Below are positions 1-9,141 of a DNA stretch of 64,000 nt, one piece after another. Both the position numbers and the translations under genes were made by a program. The notes under the pieces were generated by a model. The model did no database searches. It worked only from the letters and a program-made list of their open reading frames with translations, and had not been told where the DNA came from. The DNA comes from Sinimarinibacterium sp. NLF-5-8 (lineage in GTDB: Bacteria; Pseudomonadota; Gammaproteobacteria; Nevskiales; Nevskiaceae): assembly GCF_010092425.1 (NCBI RefSeq), contig NZ_CP048030.1:2305501-2369500 (forward strand), in the 5' to 3' direction. Numbering within the stretch: the stretch's first letter is position 1; every line of letters starts with the position of its first letter.

Positions 1-298
1 CGAGCTGTGCCAGCGGATTTGGCAGATTCTGCGTCGGGTCGATGCCAAAGCCACCCAGATTGAAGAACTGGGTCTTGCTGCCGAGGAACAAGCGCGATTC
101 TTCGATGCCGTCGATCTGCGTCTGTTCGGGCGTGACCACTACCTTGGCCGCACCGGCGCACCATTGATCGGCCGCACAGCTTCCGTGTTCCGAGACGCTG
201 CGCCCGTGCATGTCGCTGCTGCTGCCACACGCCCCCAGCAGCAGCGCCAATGCAGGCAGACTGCTGCGTAACCAGAGCTGTCGACGGGGCGATGACAC
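1..298 (-). CDS. Putative lipoprotein, 3' part beyond window edge
   Basis: About 99 codons are visible and the gene runs off the left edge. The GTG start at 298 has an AAGAGA ribosome-binding sequence just upstream. The N-terminus is a lipoprotein signal: an arginine-rich n-region (SSPRRQLWLR), a hydrophobic core and the lipobox LGAC, followed by GSSSD, so the mature protein should be lipidated and exported. The visible mature part contains two cysteines (SCAADQWC) and the string FFNLGGFGIDPTQN. I do not recognise the family. It is divergent from the AraC-type regulator at 462, which could control it. The start codon and lipobox are seen in the sequence; function is unknown. Confidence 0.6.
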   Translation of the reverse strand, partial: MSSPRRQLWLRSSLPALALLLGACGSSSDMHGRSVSEHGSCAADQWCAGAAKVVVTPEQTQIDGIEESRLFLGSKTQFFNLGGFGIDPTQNLPNPLAQL

Positions 299-461
299 CA
301 GGTGTTTCTCTTGCAGGTTTCAGGGATCGGGGCGGCAAGCGATGGTCAATAGCGGATCAGCACGATCGGCGCTGTCTACCCCTTGTCGTGAACCGATTCT
401 GCGCAGCCTTTGCCGGGCAGGTCTTGACGAATGCTGCCTTTTGATTGAGAAATCACGCCAT

Positions 462-1505
462 ATGAGCATTTCGATTCATCATTCGATCCCTGGCGGGCTG
501 ATCGCATCCCTGTACGCGCGCGGCCTGCTCGACTACCTGCGCGGGCGCGGCATCGACCCCTGTGCGCTGTATGCCGAATCGCGCGTGCGCCAGCTGGAAG
601 CCGCCAGCGGTCAGGATCAGATTCCGCTGGCCGAATGGGTCGCGATGTTCGACCGCGCCATCGCGCATACGGGCGAAGCCGACCTGCCCCTCAAGGCCGG
701 GGCCAGCCTGCATGTGCGCCATCTCGGCGTACTCGGACATGTGCTGATGAACTGCGCAACGCTGGGCGAAGTGGCCCAGCAGTTGATCCGCTACATCCGT
801 CTGCTCGGGCAGATCGGCGAACCGGAGGTCGTGGATGTGGGGGATCAGACCCACCTGATCTGGCATTGGCCGCACACCATCGAAGCCTCTCCGTCCGTTG
901 CCCAGTTCATGCTGGGCGCGCGCGCCATGTTCATGCGCTGGCTGGCCGATCGCAGTGACCTGATCTATGACGCTCATCTGCACTTTCCACGCCCGGCAGA
1001 CACCAGCGCCTACGCGCGCATCTTCGGTGGCGCACTGCATTTTGATCAGCCCGCCAGCAAGATGGTGTTTGCGCGCAGCTACCAACAGTTGCCGGTCGCC
1101 AGTGCCGACGAGGATCTGCGCCAGCAGGTCGAAGCGCGCGCGCAATCCCTGCTGCAACATCTGTCGGGCGAGCCGATGCTGATCACCCAGCTCAAACAAG
1201 TGCTGGCGCGCAACCTCGCCAATGGCCGCGTCTCGCTGGAGTCGGCGGCGCAGGCGCTGCAAACCTCACCGCGCACCCTGCAACGCCGTCTCAATGAACT
1301 GGAGCGGCCATTCCAGTGCGTACTCGGCGAGGTTCGCCAACAGGTTGCCGAAAACCTGCTGCGCGAGCCGCACATTTCGCTGACCCAGATTGCCTTTTTG
1401 CTCGGCTATACCGAGCAAAGCACATTTCATAACGCATTCCGGCGCTGGACCGGCCTGTCACCCGGGCACTATCGCCGCCAGCACGGCCGCGCGCAGGGGC
1501 ACTGA
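462..1505 (+). CDS. AraC family transcriptional regulator
   Basis: A 347-residue regulator. The N-terminal ~200 residues look like the AraC-binding/arabinose-binding-like domain found in OruR/ArgR-type regulators. The C-terminal ~100 residues form the double helix-turn-helix, with SLESAAQALQTSPRTLQRRL as the first HTH and LTQIAFLLGYTEQSTFHNAF as the second, closing with the typical GLSPGHYRR. The ATG at 462 was chosen because homologous regulators begin near here and the upstream extension is low-complexity and overlaps the divergent lipoprotein start. The gene probably controls the divergent lipoprotein or a linked pathway. The ligand cannot be deduced; the family often regulates amino-acid, fatty-acid or ester catabolism. 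Confidence 0.85.
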   Translation: MSISIHHSIPGGLIASLYARGLLDYLRGRGIDPCALYAESRVRQLEAASGQDQIPLAEWVAMFDRAIAHTGEADLPLKAGASLHVRHLGVLGHVLMNCATLGEVAQQLIRYIRLLGQIGEPEVVDVGDQTHLIWHWPHTIEASPSVAQFMLGARAMFMRWLADRSDLIYDAHLHFPRPADTSAYARIFGGALHFDQPASKMVFARSYQQLPVASADEDLRQQVEARAQSLLQHLSGEPMLITQLKQVLARNLANGRVSLESAAQALQTSPRTLQRRLNELERPFQCVLGEVRQQVAENLLREPHISLTQIAFLLGYTEQSTFHNAFRRWTGLSPGHYRRQHGRAQGH

Positions 1506-1563
1506 ACATGGCGCGCGCCGCGATGTTGCAGCCTGCCGGTGCACGGCGTAAGGTGCGCGCCGC

Positions 1564-2940
1564 ATGAAGATCGTCATTCTCGGCGCCGGTCAGGTTGGCT
1601 CGTCGATTGCCGAAAATTTAGCCAGCGAACGCAACGATGTGACGGTCGTGGACACCCACCACGCCTCGCTGCTGGCACTGCATGAACGGCTGGATATCCG
1701 CACCGTGCGCGGCAATGCGGCGCATCCCAGCATCCTGCGCCAGGCCGGGGTGGACGATGCCGACCTGCTGATTGCCGTCACCAGCAGCGATGAAACCAAC
1801 ATGCTGGCGTGCCAGATTTCCAGCGTCCTGTTCAACACCCCGACCAAGATCGCGCGCGTGCGCGCCACCGATTATCTGCGCGAAGACAAGCTGTTCGGCG
1901 CGCAATCGCTGGCGGTGGACATGCGCATTTCGCCGGAACAGCTGGTCACCGATCTGATCCAGCGGCTGATCGAATACCCCGGCGCGTTGCAGGTCTCGGA
2001 GTTTGCCGACGGCCGCGTGCGTCTGGTCGGGGTCAAGGCGTACTACGGGGGGCCGCTGGTCTCGCGCCAACTGCGCGAGTTGCCCGACCATCTGCCGGGC
2101 GTCGATGTGCGCGTGGCCGCGATCTATCGCCGGGGACGGGCGATCATTCCCGAAGGCAGCACCATCATCGAGGCCGAGGACGAGGTGTTTTTTGTTGCCG
2201 CGCGCGACCATATTCCCAAGATCATCGCTGAGCTGCGGCGACAGGATCGGCCGGTGCGGCGTGTCATGCTGGCCGGTGGCGGCAACATTGGCGTGCGGCT
2301 GGCCAAGGCGCTGGAAAAGCACAAGATCCAGGTCAAGATCATCGAAAAATTCCGCGAGCGCGCGCACGTCCTCGCCGACATGCTCGAACACAGCATCGTG
2401 CTCACCGGCGATGCCGCCAATGAAGCCCTGCTGCGCGAGGAAAACATCGAGGATGTCGATGTGTTCTGCTCGATCACCAATGATGATGAAGTCAACATCC
2501 TTTCGGCGATGCTGGCCAAGCGGCTGGGCGCGCGCAAGGTGATGAGCCTGATCAACCGGCCGTCGTATATCGACCTGGTCGAAGGCGGCAGCATCGACGT
2601 GGCGATCTCGCCCCAGCAATCCACCGTATCGGCGGTACTGGCGCGCGTGCGCCGGGGAGATGTGGTGCGCGTCCACTCACTGCGCCGGGGCGCGGCCGAG
2701 GCGATCGAAGCCATCGCCCACGGCGACAAACACGGCTCCAAGGTCGTCGGCAAGCGGGTCGAGGAAATCAAACTGCCGCCCTCCTGCACGATCGGGGCGA
2801 TCGTGCGCGGTGAGGCAGTGATCATCGCCCATCACGACACGCTGATTCAGGCCGAAGATCATGTGATCTTGTTCATGATCGACAAAAAACGGGTCAAGGA
2901 TGTGGAAAAACTGTTTCAGGTCGGCCTGAACTACTTCTGA
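1564..2940 (+). CDS. trkA: Trk system potassium uptake protein TrkA
   Basis: A 458-residue cytoplasmic regulatory subunit of the Trk potassium channel. It has two tandem RCK units, each a Rossmann TrkA-N domain plus a TrkA-C domain. Nucleotide-binding glycine motifs are GAGQVG near residues 7-12 and GGGNIG near 238-243, with the acidic strand ends VVD and IIE. NAD(H)/ATP binding gates the TrkH pore in this family. Length matches E. coli TrkA (458). trkH follows 12 nt downstream, so the two are almost certainly an operon. The start has TAAGG upstream. Nothing is missing. Confidence 0.97.
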   Translation: MKIVILGAGQVGSSIAENLASERNDVTVVDTHHASLLALHERLDIRTVRGNAAHPSILRQAGVDDADLLIAVTSSDETNMLACQISSVLFNTPTKIARVRATDYLREDKLFGAQSLAVDMRISPEQLVTDLIQRLIEYPGALQVSEFADGRVRLVGVKAYYGGPLVSRQLRELPDHLPGVDVRVAAIYRRGRAIIPEGSTIIEAEDEVFFVAARDHIPKIIAELRRQDRPVRRVMLAGGGNIGVRLAKALEKHKIQVKIIEKFRERAHVLADMLEHSIVLTGDAANEALLREENIEDVDVFCSITNDDEVNILSAMLAKRLGARKVMSLINRPSYIDLVEGGSIDVAISPQQSTVSAVLARVRRGDVVRVHSLRRGAAEAIEAIAHGDKHGSKVVGKRVEEIKLPPSCTIGAIVRGEAVIIAHHDTLIQAEDHVILFMIDKKRVKDVEKLFQVGLNYF

Positions 2941-2952
2941 AGACCACGACAC

Positions 2953-4437
2953 ATGCCTGCCCCGCCCCCTCACCGACTCGCCGCACACCGCTTCGCATCG
3001 GTTCAGCGAGTCAACGGCCTGCTGGCGATGCTGTTTTCCTCGACGATGCTGCTGCCGCTGCTGATTGCTCAGTGGCTGCACGAAGCCTCGCGCGCGGCGT
3101 TTTTGATCGGCTTTGCCTTGACCTTTGCCATCGGCACGCTGCTGTGGTGGCCGGTGCGGCACCATCGCGCCGATCTGAAGATCCGCGATGGTTTTTTGGT
3201 CGTCGTGCTGTTCTGGGTGGTATTGTCAGTTCTCGGCGCCATTCCGTTTTACGTCTACGACGGCGGCTGGCCTGATCTGGTCGATGCCATCTTTGAATCA
3301 ACCTCCGGGCTGACCACCACCGGCGCAACCGTCGCCAGCGGCCTGGATACGATGCCCCGGTCGATCCTGTTTTATCGCGTGCTGCTGCACTGGCTGGGCG
3401 GCATGGGTGTGATCGTGCTCGCCGTGGCCTTGCTGCCGATGCTCGGCATCGGCGGCATGCAGCTGTTCCGCGCCGAAGTGCCGGGGCCGATGAAAGACAC
3501 CAAGCTGACCCCGCGCATTGCCGGCACCGCGCGCGCGCTATGGCTGATCTATGTGGCACTGACGCTGGGCTGCGCGTTGACCTACTGGCTGCTGGGCATG
3601 TCGTTTTTCGACGCGCTCTGCCACGCCATGAGCACCATCGCCACCGGCGGATTTTCCAATCATGACGCCAGCCTGGGACACTTCAACAGTCCCCTGATCG
3701 AAGCCGCCAGCATGGTGTTCATGGTGCTCGGCGCCACCAGTTTCACCTTGCATTTTGCCGCCTGGCGCGGGCGCTCCATCCGCACCTATGTACGCGACAG
3801 CGAGTTTCGCGCCTATCTGCTGATCCTGTTGATCTTTGGTCTGCTGACCGTCATCCCGCTGGCATTGTTCGGCCCGTATGACAGCCTCGGCATGGCCGTC
3901 CGGCTGGGGCTGTTTCAACTGATTTCATTTGGCACCAGCACCTGCTTCAGCACTGCCGATGTCACCGTCTGGCCGCTGTTTGTGCCGATGCTGCTGATGC
4001 TGTCCACGTTCATGGCCGGCTGCGCCGGCTCGACCGCAGGCGGCGTCAAGGTCGCGCGCGTGGTGCTGTTCCTGAAGCAGGCCACGCGCGAGTTCAAACG
4101 CCTGCTGCATCCCAACGCCACGATTGCCATCAAATTCGGCGGACGCACCGTACCCGATGACATCGTTTACGCCGTGGGTGGCTTTTTTTCGGTCTATGTG
4201 GGACTGACCATCGTGCTGACCTTTGTGATGATCGGCAGCGGCCTGGATCCCATCACCGCCGGTTCTGCCATCACCGCCGCCATCACCAACGCCGGCTCGG
4301 CGCTGGGCGAGCTGAGCGGCTCGATGGCCCATCTGAGCGTTTTTGGCAAATGGGTGTTGATCGTCACCATGGTCATGGGCCGGCTGGAAATCTTCACGTT
4401 CCTGATCATCTTCACCCCCGCGTTCTGGCAACGCTGA
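2953..4437 (+). CDS. trkH: Trk potassium uptake channel TrkH
   Basis: A 494-residue inner-membrane pore-forming subunit of the potassium transporter. It has about ten hydrophobic segments and the repeated membrane-pore-membrane architecture of the SKT superfamily. Selectivity-filter segments are visible: SGLTTTGATV (first pore loop), ATGGFSNHD (second), TSTCFSTAD (third) and TNAGSALGE (fourth). The loop with CAGSTAGGVKVAR is also a TrkH hallmark. It sits directly behind trkA. Potassium uptake would be driven with protons and regulated by TrkA. Length and motifs are complete. Confidence 0.96.
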   Translation: MPAPPPHRLAAHRFASVQRVNGLLAMLFSSTMLLPLLIAQWLHEASRAAFLIGFALTFAIGTLLWWPVRHHRADLKIRDGFLVVVLFWVVLSVLGAIPFYVYDGGWPDLVDAIFESTSGLTTTGATVASGLDTMPRSILFYRVLLHWLGGMGVIVLAVALLPMLGIGGMQLFRAEVPGPMKDTKLTPRIAGTARALWLIYVALTLGCALTYWLLGMSFFDALCHAMSTIATGGFSNHDASLGHFNSPLIEAASMVFMVLGATSFTLHFAAWRGRSIRTYVRDSEFRAYLLILLIFGLLTVIPLALFGPYDSLGMAVRLGLFQLISFGTSTCFSTADVTVWPLFVPMLLMLSTFMAGCAGSTAGGVKVARVVLFLKQATREFKRLLHPNATIAIKFGGRTVPDDIVYAVGGFFSVYVGLTIVLTFVMIGSGLDPITAGSAITAAITNAGSALGELSGSMAHLSVFGKWVLIVTMVMGRLEIFTFLIIFTPAFWQR

Positions 4438-4497
4438 TCCTCACCGTTCGGGGTCTGCCACTACAATGGTCACATCCTCATTGCAGATCCTGAGTTC

Positions 4498-5439
4498 ATG
4501 TCCGTTTTTACCAAAGTCAGCCATACCGAACTGCACCAGTTTTTACAGCAATACCCGGTCGGCGAGCTGATCGGGTATCAGGGCATTGGCGAAGGCGTTG
4601 AAAACACCAACTACTTTGTCGATACCACCGATGGTCGCTGGGTGCTGACCCTGTTTGAACGGCTCAACTACGCTGATCTGCCGTTCTTTCTGGGTTTGAT
4701 GGAACACGTTGCCGAGCGCGGGTTGCCCAGCGCCATGCCCGCACACACCCATAACGGGCAAACCCTGACCACGCTCAACAGCAAACCCGCAGCCCTGGTG
4801 CGCCGTCTCACCGGACAAAGCGTGCTGTTTCCCACCCTGGCCCACTGCGCCCAGGTCGGACGCGCACTGGCCGATCTGCATGTTTACACCCAGTCCTACG
4901 ACGGATTTTGCGAAAACTCGCGGGGCGCCCCATGGCGCGCGCAAACCGGCGCACAACTGGTGCAGGTCATCGACGACGCCGCAGCGCGCGCGCTGATCGA
5001 AGATGAGTTGCGCGCGCAGCAGGCGCTGGATTTACCGGCGCTGCCGCAGGGCGTGATCCACGCTGACCTGTTCCGCGACAACGTGCTGTTCGTCGATCAG
5101 CGCCTGACCGGGGTCATCGACTTTTACTACGCCTGCAACGATTCGCTGGCCTATGACCTCGCCATCACGCTCAACGACTGGTGCTTTGAGCCTGATGGCA
5201 CGCTCAACAGCGCGCGCTGGCAGGCGATGACCGAGGCGTACTGCGCGCGCCGCAACCTCAGCGAGGCCGAGCGCGCGCACTGGCCGTTGATCCTGCGCGC
5301 AGCGGCATTGCGCTTCTGGCTGTCACGCCTGTACGACTGGACCTTCCCGCGTGAAGGCGACGTGGTGCACGTCAAGGACCCGGAACAATATCGACGGATT
5401 TTGCAGCATCACCGCGACAATCTCCCGCCGCCACTTTAG
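4498..5439 (+). CDS. thrB: Homoserine kinase, type II (APH-fold ThrB)
   Basis: A 313-residue enzyme phosphorylating L-homoserine with ATP in threonine synthesis. This is the kinase of Pseudomonas-type proteobacteria that has the aminoglycoside-phosphotransferase fold rather than the GHMP fold of E. coli ThrB. The catalytic loop VIHADLFRDNVLF (around residues 183-195) and the metal-binding VIDFYYA segment (around 204-210) are intact, and the N-terminal GIGEGVENTNYFV matches this subfamily. A TACAAT -10-like hexamer lies 30 nt upstream of the ATG. A transporter gene follows after 43 nt. Confidence 0.94.
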   Translation: MSVFTKVSHTELHQFLQQYPVGELIGYQGIGEGVENTNYFVDTTDGRWVLTLFERLNYADLPFFLGLMEHVAERGLPSAMPAHTHNGQTLTTLNSKPAALVRRLTGQSVLFPTLAHCAQVGRALADLHVYTQSYDGFCENSRGAPWRAQTGAQLVQVIDDAAARALIEDELRAQQALDLPALPQGVIHADLFRDNVLFVDQRLTGVIDFYYACNDSLAYDLAITLNDWCFEPDGTLNSARWQAMTEAYCARRNLSEAERAHWPLILRAAALRFWLSRLYDWTFPREGDVVHVKDPEQYRRILQHHRDNLPPPL

Positions 5440-5482
5440 ATTTTGTCGCGGCGCGCTGCGCGCCGGTCGTCTGGAAAAACCC

Positions 5483-6766
5483 ATGTCCACAGCCCAACCC
5501 AAAAACTCACCCGCGCGCGTGCTGTTTGCCAGTTTGATTGGCACCACCATCGAGTTTTTTGATTTTTACGTTTACGCCACCGCCGCAGTATTGGTGTTTC
5601 CGCATCTGTTTTTTCCCAATGCCGACCCCACCTCCGGGGTGCTGCAATCGCTGGCGACGTTTGCACTGGCCTTTTTTGCGCGGCCTTTGGGTTCGGCACT
5701 GTTCGGACACTTTGGCGACCGGATCGGACGCAAGGCAACGCTGGTGGCGGCGCTGATGACGATGGGGATTTCAACCGTCGTCATCGGCTTTTTGCCGACT
5801 TATGCCCAAATTGGCGTGGCCGCACCGCTGTTGCTGGCACTGTGCCGCTTTGGGCAGGGGTTGGGGCTGGGCGGCGAATGGGGTGGCGCGGTACTGCTGG
5901 CCACCGAAAATGCACCGCCGGGCAAGCGCGCGTGGTATGGCATGTTTCCGCAGCTGGGCGCGCCGCTGGGGTTCATCGGCTCGGCGGGCACGTTTCTGAT
6001 CCTCTCCGAGATGCTGAGCAACGAGCAGTTTTTAAGCTGGGGCTGGCGCATTCCGTTTATTGCCAGCGCGGCGCTGGTGGTCGTGGGCTTGTGGGTACGC
6101 TTGCACCTGCATGAAACGCCCGAGTTTCAAAAAGCACTGGATCAGGGCGAGCGGGTCAAGATGCCGATGGTCAGCGTCTTTGCCGATCACCGCCGCGCGC
6201 TGGTGCTGGGCACGGTGATTGCCCTGGCCACCTTTGTGCTGTTTTACCTGATGACGGTGTTCACCCTGACCTGGGGCACCACCGAGCTGGGCTACTCGCG
6301 CGAAACCTTTTTGATGCTGCAACTGGTGGGAATCGTGTTTTTTGCCATCACCATCCCGATCTCGGCCCTGTATGCCGATCGCCATGGCCGCCGCCGTACC
6401 CTGATCTGGGTCAGTGTGGCCATCGCCCTGTTCGGCCTGCTGCTGGCGCCGCTGATGGCCGCAGGCACCTGGGGCGTGCTGGCCACACTGATCATCGGCC
6501 TGGCACTGATGGGCTATACCTACGGCCCGCTGGGAACGATCCTGTCGGAGCTGTACCCGACGGCGGTGCGCTATACCGGCTCGTCGCTGAGCTTCAATCT
6601 GTCGGGCATTTTTGGCGCATCGCTGGCGCCGTACATTGCCACCTGGCTGGCACAGCATCATGGGCTGCAATTTGTCGGTTATTACCTGTCGATTGCGGCG
6701 TTGCTGAGCCTGGGCGCGTTGCTGCTGATCAACGAAACCGACGATTCACCCACGCGCGAGGGGTGA
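5483..6766 (+). CDS. MFS transporter, metabolite:H+ symporter (MHS) family
   Basis: A 427-residue inner-membrane transporter with about 12 predicted membrane spans. The N-terminal GTTIEFFDFYVYATAAVL segment and the GEWGGAVLLATENAP motif are typical of the metabolite:H+ symporter family (ProP, ShiA, PcaK relatives). The MFS signature GDRIGRK follows TM2 and a second ADRHGRR lies between TM8 and TM9. Substrate cannot be assigned; relatives import osmolytes, dicarboxylates, shikimate or aromatic acids by proton symport. The ATG at 5483 is chosen because the longer frame overlaps thrB and adds no family sequence. Confidence 0.88.
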   Translation: MSTAQPKNSPARVLFASLIGTTIEFFDFYVYATAAVLVFPHLFFPNADPTSGVLQSLATFALAFFARPLGSALFGHFGDRIGRKATLVAALMTMGISTVVIGFLPTYAQIGVAAPLLLALCRFGQGLGLGGEWGGAVLLATENAPPGKRAWYGMFPQLGAPLGFIGSAGTFLILSEMLSNEQFLSWGWRIPFIASAALVVVGLWVRLHLHETPEFQKALDQGERVKMPMVSVFADHRRALVLGTVIALATFVLFYLMTVFTLTWGTTELGYSRETFLMLQLVGIVFFAITIPISALYADRHGRRRTLIWVSVAIALFGLLLAPLMAAGTWGVLATLIIGLALMGYTYGPLGTILSELYPTAVRYTGSSLSFNLSGIFGASLAPYIATWLAQHHGLQFVGYYLSIAALLSLGALLLINETDDSPTREG

Positions 6767-6831
6767 ATGCCCCAGACACTTGCAGTATGATCGCGCGCTT
6801 GTTTGGCTTGTTTTGACAGTGAGTAAGAACC

Positions 6832-7005
6832 ATGGCGTTCAAAAAATGGCGGTGCATGATCTGTGATTACGTCTATGACGAAGAAAAAGGGGCACCCGAT
6901 GACAACATCGCGCCCGGCACCCGCTGGGAAGATATTCCCGAAGACTGGACCTGCCCCGACTGCGGTGCAGCCAAAAGCGATTTCATGATGGTCGAGGTGG
7001 ATTGA
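6832..7005 (+). CDS. rubA: Rubredoxin
   Basis: A 57-residue one-iron electron carrier. Two CxxC pairs ligate the iron: C8-M-I-C11 and C41-P-D-C44, within the usual rubredoxin frame ([19 protein letters not shown] and [14 protein letters not shown]). In related bacteria such rubredoxins feed electrons to alkane hydroxylases or oxygen-detoxifying enzymes. No hydroxylase or rubredoxin reductase gene lies in this window. A TATGAT -10-like hexamer is at 6786-6791. ppnP starts 8 nt downstream, so the two may be co-transcribed. Small size and all four cysteines make this secure. Confidence 0.95.
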   Translation: MAFKKWRCMICDYVYDEEKGAPDDNIAPGTRWEDIPEDWTCPDCGAAKSDFMMVEVD

Positions 7006-7013
7006 AGCGCGCC

Positions 7014-7325
7014 ATGACTTCACTCGATCAGGTCAGCGTCGCCGCCAAAGCCAATATTTACTTTGACGGCAAGTGCATCAGCCACAGCGTGGTGATGGCC
7101 GACGGCGTCCGCAAAAGCGTGGGCGTGATCCTGCCGTCCACGCTGACGTTCAACACCGACGCACCGGAAATCATGGAACTGATCGAAGGCCACTGCCGGG
7201 TCACGCTGGCGGGCGAAACCGATGCGCGCGCCTACCAGGGCGGGCAATCGTTCTCGGTGCCCGGCAACTCGTCGTTCGTCATCGAAGCACTGGAGCCGGT
7301 GCATTACATCTGCCATTTCGGCTGA
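7014..7325 (+). CDS. ppnP: Pyrimidine/purine nucleoside phosphorylase PpnP
   Basis: A 103-residue single-domain cupin of the DUF1255/YaiE family. E. coli PpnP cleaves purine and pyrimidine nucleosides with phosphate to give the base and ribose-1-phosphate. The family pattern is visible throughout: SHSVVMADGVRKSVGVILP, FNTDAPEIMEL and the C-terminal FVIEALEPVHYICHF. The ATG at 7014 is preferred over the in-frame TTG at 7002, which overlaps the rubredoxin stop region. A clear terminator follows at 7347, ending the rubA-ppnP unit. Confidence 0.92.
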   Translation: MTSLDQVSVAAKANIYFDGKCISHSVVMADGVRKSVGVILPSTLTFNTDAPEIMELIEGHCRVTLAGETDARAYQGGQSFSVPGNSSFVIEALEPVHYICHFG

Positions 7326-7346
7326 TGTCGATCCGCTGTTGCTGCC

Positions 7347-7373
7347 AAAACGCCGACTCCGCTCGGCGTTTTT
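7347..7373 (+). terminator. Rho-independent terminator after ppnP
   Basis: An 8-bp perfect stem, AACGCCGA / TCGGCGTT, with a 6-nt loop is flanked by AA on the left and TTT on the right. The A and T flanks let it work in both directions. It closes the rubA-ppnP unit. Confidence 0.8.
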
Positions 7374-7656
7374 GCTGTGCGCCACATCGGATGCCACGAC
7401 TGCCGGGCATTGTCGCAACCCGCCGATTTGCCGCACAATGCCGCGCTTTTTCGGCTTTACCCACGCCAAGGGCTGCGCCCGACACAAAGCACGCACGATC
7501 TGCTCAAGCCCGACTGATCCCACCTGCATCTTGACAATGCAGTGAGATTTCTATGGTTTTTCCGTTAGACTTGCGGGCTTTGATATGTCGGCGGCTGGCA
7601 TTTTGCTGGCGGCAGGGCACGTAAAAAGTTTTTCTAACCGATTCAGGGAGTCGTTC
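7374..7656. other. Intergenic region upstream of pntAA
   Basis: No gene is recognisable here; the open frames lack family signals and good starts. A consensus -35 hexamer TTGACA sits at 7531-7536, followed by a weak TATGGT at 7552-7557. The spacer is only 15 bp, so this is a tentative promoter for the pnt operon. The stretch from 7540 to 7640 is less GC-rich than its surroundings. The pntAA ribosome-binding sequence CAGGGAG is near 7644-7650. Confidence 0.4.
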
Positions 7657-8787
7657 ATGCCGGTCAAAATTGCCGTGCTCAAGGAAACGCACGATAACGA
7701 ACGTCGCGTTGCCATGGTGCCCGCCGTTGCGGACAAACTCGCCAAGCTGGGCTGCGAGATTCACATGCAGGCCGATGCAGGCGCCAACAGCCGCATCCCC
7801 GACAGTGCGTTCAAAAACGTCACCGTCGCCGCCAACCCGCAAGGACTGGCTTCGGATGCCGATATTGTCGTTGCCGTGCAGCCGCCGAGTGCTGAAACCG
7901 TTGGCGCGATGAAAGAAGGCGCGATCTTGATGTCGTTTGTCTACGCGCACCGCGAACCGGAACTGGTCAAGCAATTGCGCGACAAAAAAATCACCACCTT
8001 TGCGATGGAACTGGTGCCGCGCATCACCCGCGCACAGGCGATGGACGCCCTGTCCTCACAGGCCGCACTGGCGGGTTATTACGGCGCACTGATCGGCGCG
8101 ACCAACCTCGCCCGCATCCTGCCGATGATGACCACTGCGGTCGGCTCCATCCGCCCGGCCAAGGTGCTGGTGATGGGGCTGGGTGTGGCCGGTTTGCAGG
8201 CCATTGCCACCGCGCGCCGTCTCGGTGCCATCGTCGAAGGCTATGACGTGCGCCCCGAAACCAAGGAACAAGCCGAATCACTCGGCGCCAAGTTTGTCGA
8301 TACCGGCGTGGACGCGCGCGGTGCCGGCGGCTATGCGCGCGAACTGACGCAGGAAGAAAAAGACAAGGTCGCTGCGGTGGTCACCAAGCACATCCAGCAG
8401 GCCGACATCATCATCACCACCGCCGCCATTCCCGGCCGGCCGTCACCCAAGCTGATTTCCAAAGCGCAGGTCGATGGCATGAAAAACGGCGCGGTCATTG
8501 TGGACATGGCCGGTGAAGGCGGCGGTAACTGCGAATACACGCAGCCAGGCGAAACCATCCAGGTCGGCCAGGTCACCATTGTCGCCCCGCTGAACATTCC
8601 GTCGTCGCTGGCCGAACACGCCTCCGAGCTGTACGCCAAAAACCAGTACAACCTGATCGAACTGTTCGTCAAGGACGGCGCCCTCAACATCGACTGGGAA
8701 GACGAAGTGCTGGCCAAGGCTTGCCTGACCCACGCCGGTGAAATCAAAAACGAAGCGGCCAAAAAAGCCATTGAAGCCGCCGCCTGA
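7657..8787 (+). CDS. pntAA: NAD(P) transhydrogenase subunit alpha, part 1 (PntAA)
   Basis: A 376-residue soluble domain I of proton-translocating transhydrogenase, which binds NAD(H). Alanine-dehydrogenase-like N-terminus (VAVLKET-type start, here MPVKIAVLKETHDNERRVA) and the dinucleotide-binding stretch VLVMGLGVAGLQAIATARR are present. The enzyme couples hydride transfer from NADH to NADP+ with proton entry and supplies NADPH. Here alpha is split into two genes, as in Rhodospirillum and Pseudomonas, whereas E. coli has one PntA. The ATG at 7657 has CAGGGAG upstream; an in-frame start at 7585 lacks one. Confidence 0.95.
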   Translation: MPVKIAVLKETHDNERRVAMVPAVADKLAKLGCEIHMQADAGANSRIPDSAFKNVTVAANPQGLASDADIVVAVQPPSAETVGAMKEGAILMSFVYAHREPELVKQLRDKKITTFAMELVPRITRAQAMDALSSQAALAGYYGALIGATNLARILPMMTTAVGSIRPAKVLVMGLGVAGLQAIATARRLGAIVEGYDVRPETKEQAESLGAKFVDTGVDARGAGGYARELTQEEKDKVAAVVTKHIQQADIIITTAAIPGRPSPKLISKAQVDGMKNGAVIVDMAGEGGGNCEYTQPGETIQVGQVTIVAPLNIPSSLAEHASELYAKNQYNLIELFVKDGALNIDWEDEVLAKACLTHAGEIKNEAAKKAIEAAA

Positions 8788-8847
8788 CGCACGCGCCTCA
8801 AGCTTTGTTTTGATTTTGACAACAGTTACCCCTTTTAGGAGCAAACC

Positions 8848-9135
8848 ATGATTACCGGCTTTGTTGCCATTTATATCTTCATGCTCGCCGCCTTTACCGG
8901 CTACGAAATCATCGGCCGCGTGCCGTCGATCCTGCATACCCCCTTGATGTCCGGCTCCAACTTCGTCCACGGCATCGTCGTCGTCGGCGCGATGTGGGCG
9001 CTGATCAACGCCAGCTCAGGCCTCGAACAGATCATCGGCTTTTTCGGTGTGCTGCTCGGCGCCGGTAACGCCGCCGGTGGCTATGTGGTCACCGAACGCA
9101 TGCTGGAAATGTTCAAACCCTCCGACAAGAAGTGA
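8848..9135 (+). CDS. pntAB: NAD(P) transhydrogenase subunit alpha, part 2 (PntAB)
   Basis: A 95-residue membrane protein forming the alpha-derived part of domain II. Hydrophobic helices include the segment GFVAIYIFMLAAFTGYEIIG and the region around IIGFFGVLLGAGNAAGGYVV. It anchors PntAA and, with the PntB helices, forms the proton channel. An AGGAG ribosome-binding sequence sits 7 nt before the ATG. It lies 60 nt after pntAA and 76 nt before pntB. The downstream gap contains a strong hairpin plus T-run (9142-9170). Confidence 0.95.
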   Translation: MITGFVAIYIFMLAAFTGYEIIGRVPSILHTPLMSGSNFVHGIVVVGAMWALINASSGLEQIIGFFGVLLGAGNAAGGYVVTERMLEMFKPSDKK

Positions 9136-9141
9136 AGACCA

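Noticed and set aside
1618-2676. Long minus-strand open frame (352 codons)
   Set aside because: It is antisense to trkA, which has complete family motifs; the product is His/Gln-rich composition typical of GC-rich shadow frames.
6813-6818. TTGACA before the rubredoxin gene
   Set aside because: Too close to the start codon (13 nt between them) to act as a -35.
8816-8821. TTGACA before pntAB
   Set aside because: Only 27 nt from the start codon with no -10 element at suitable spacing.
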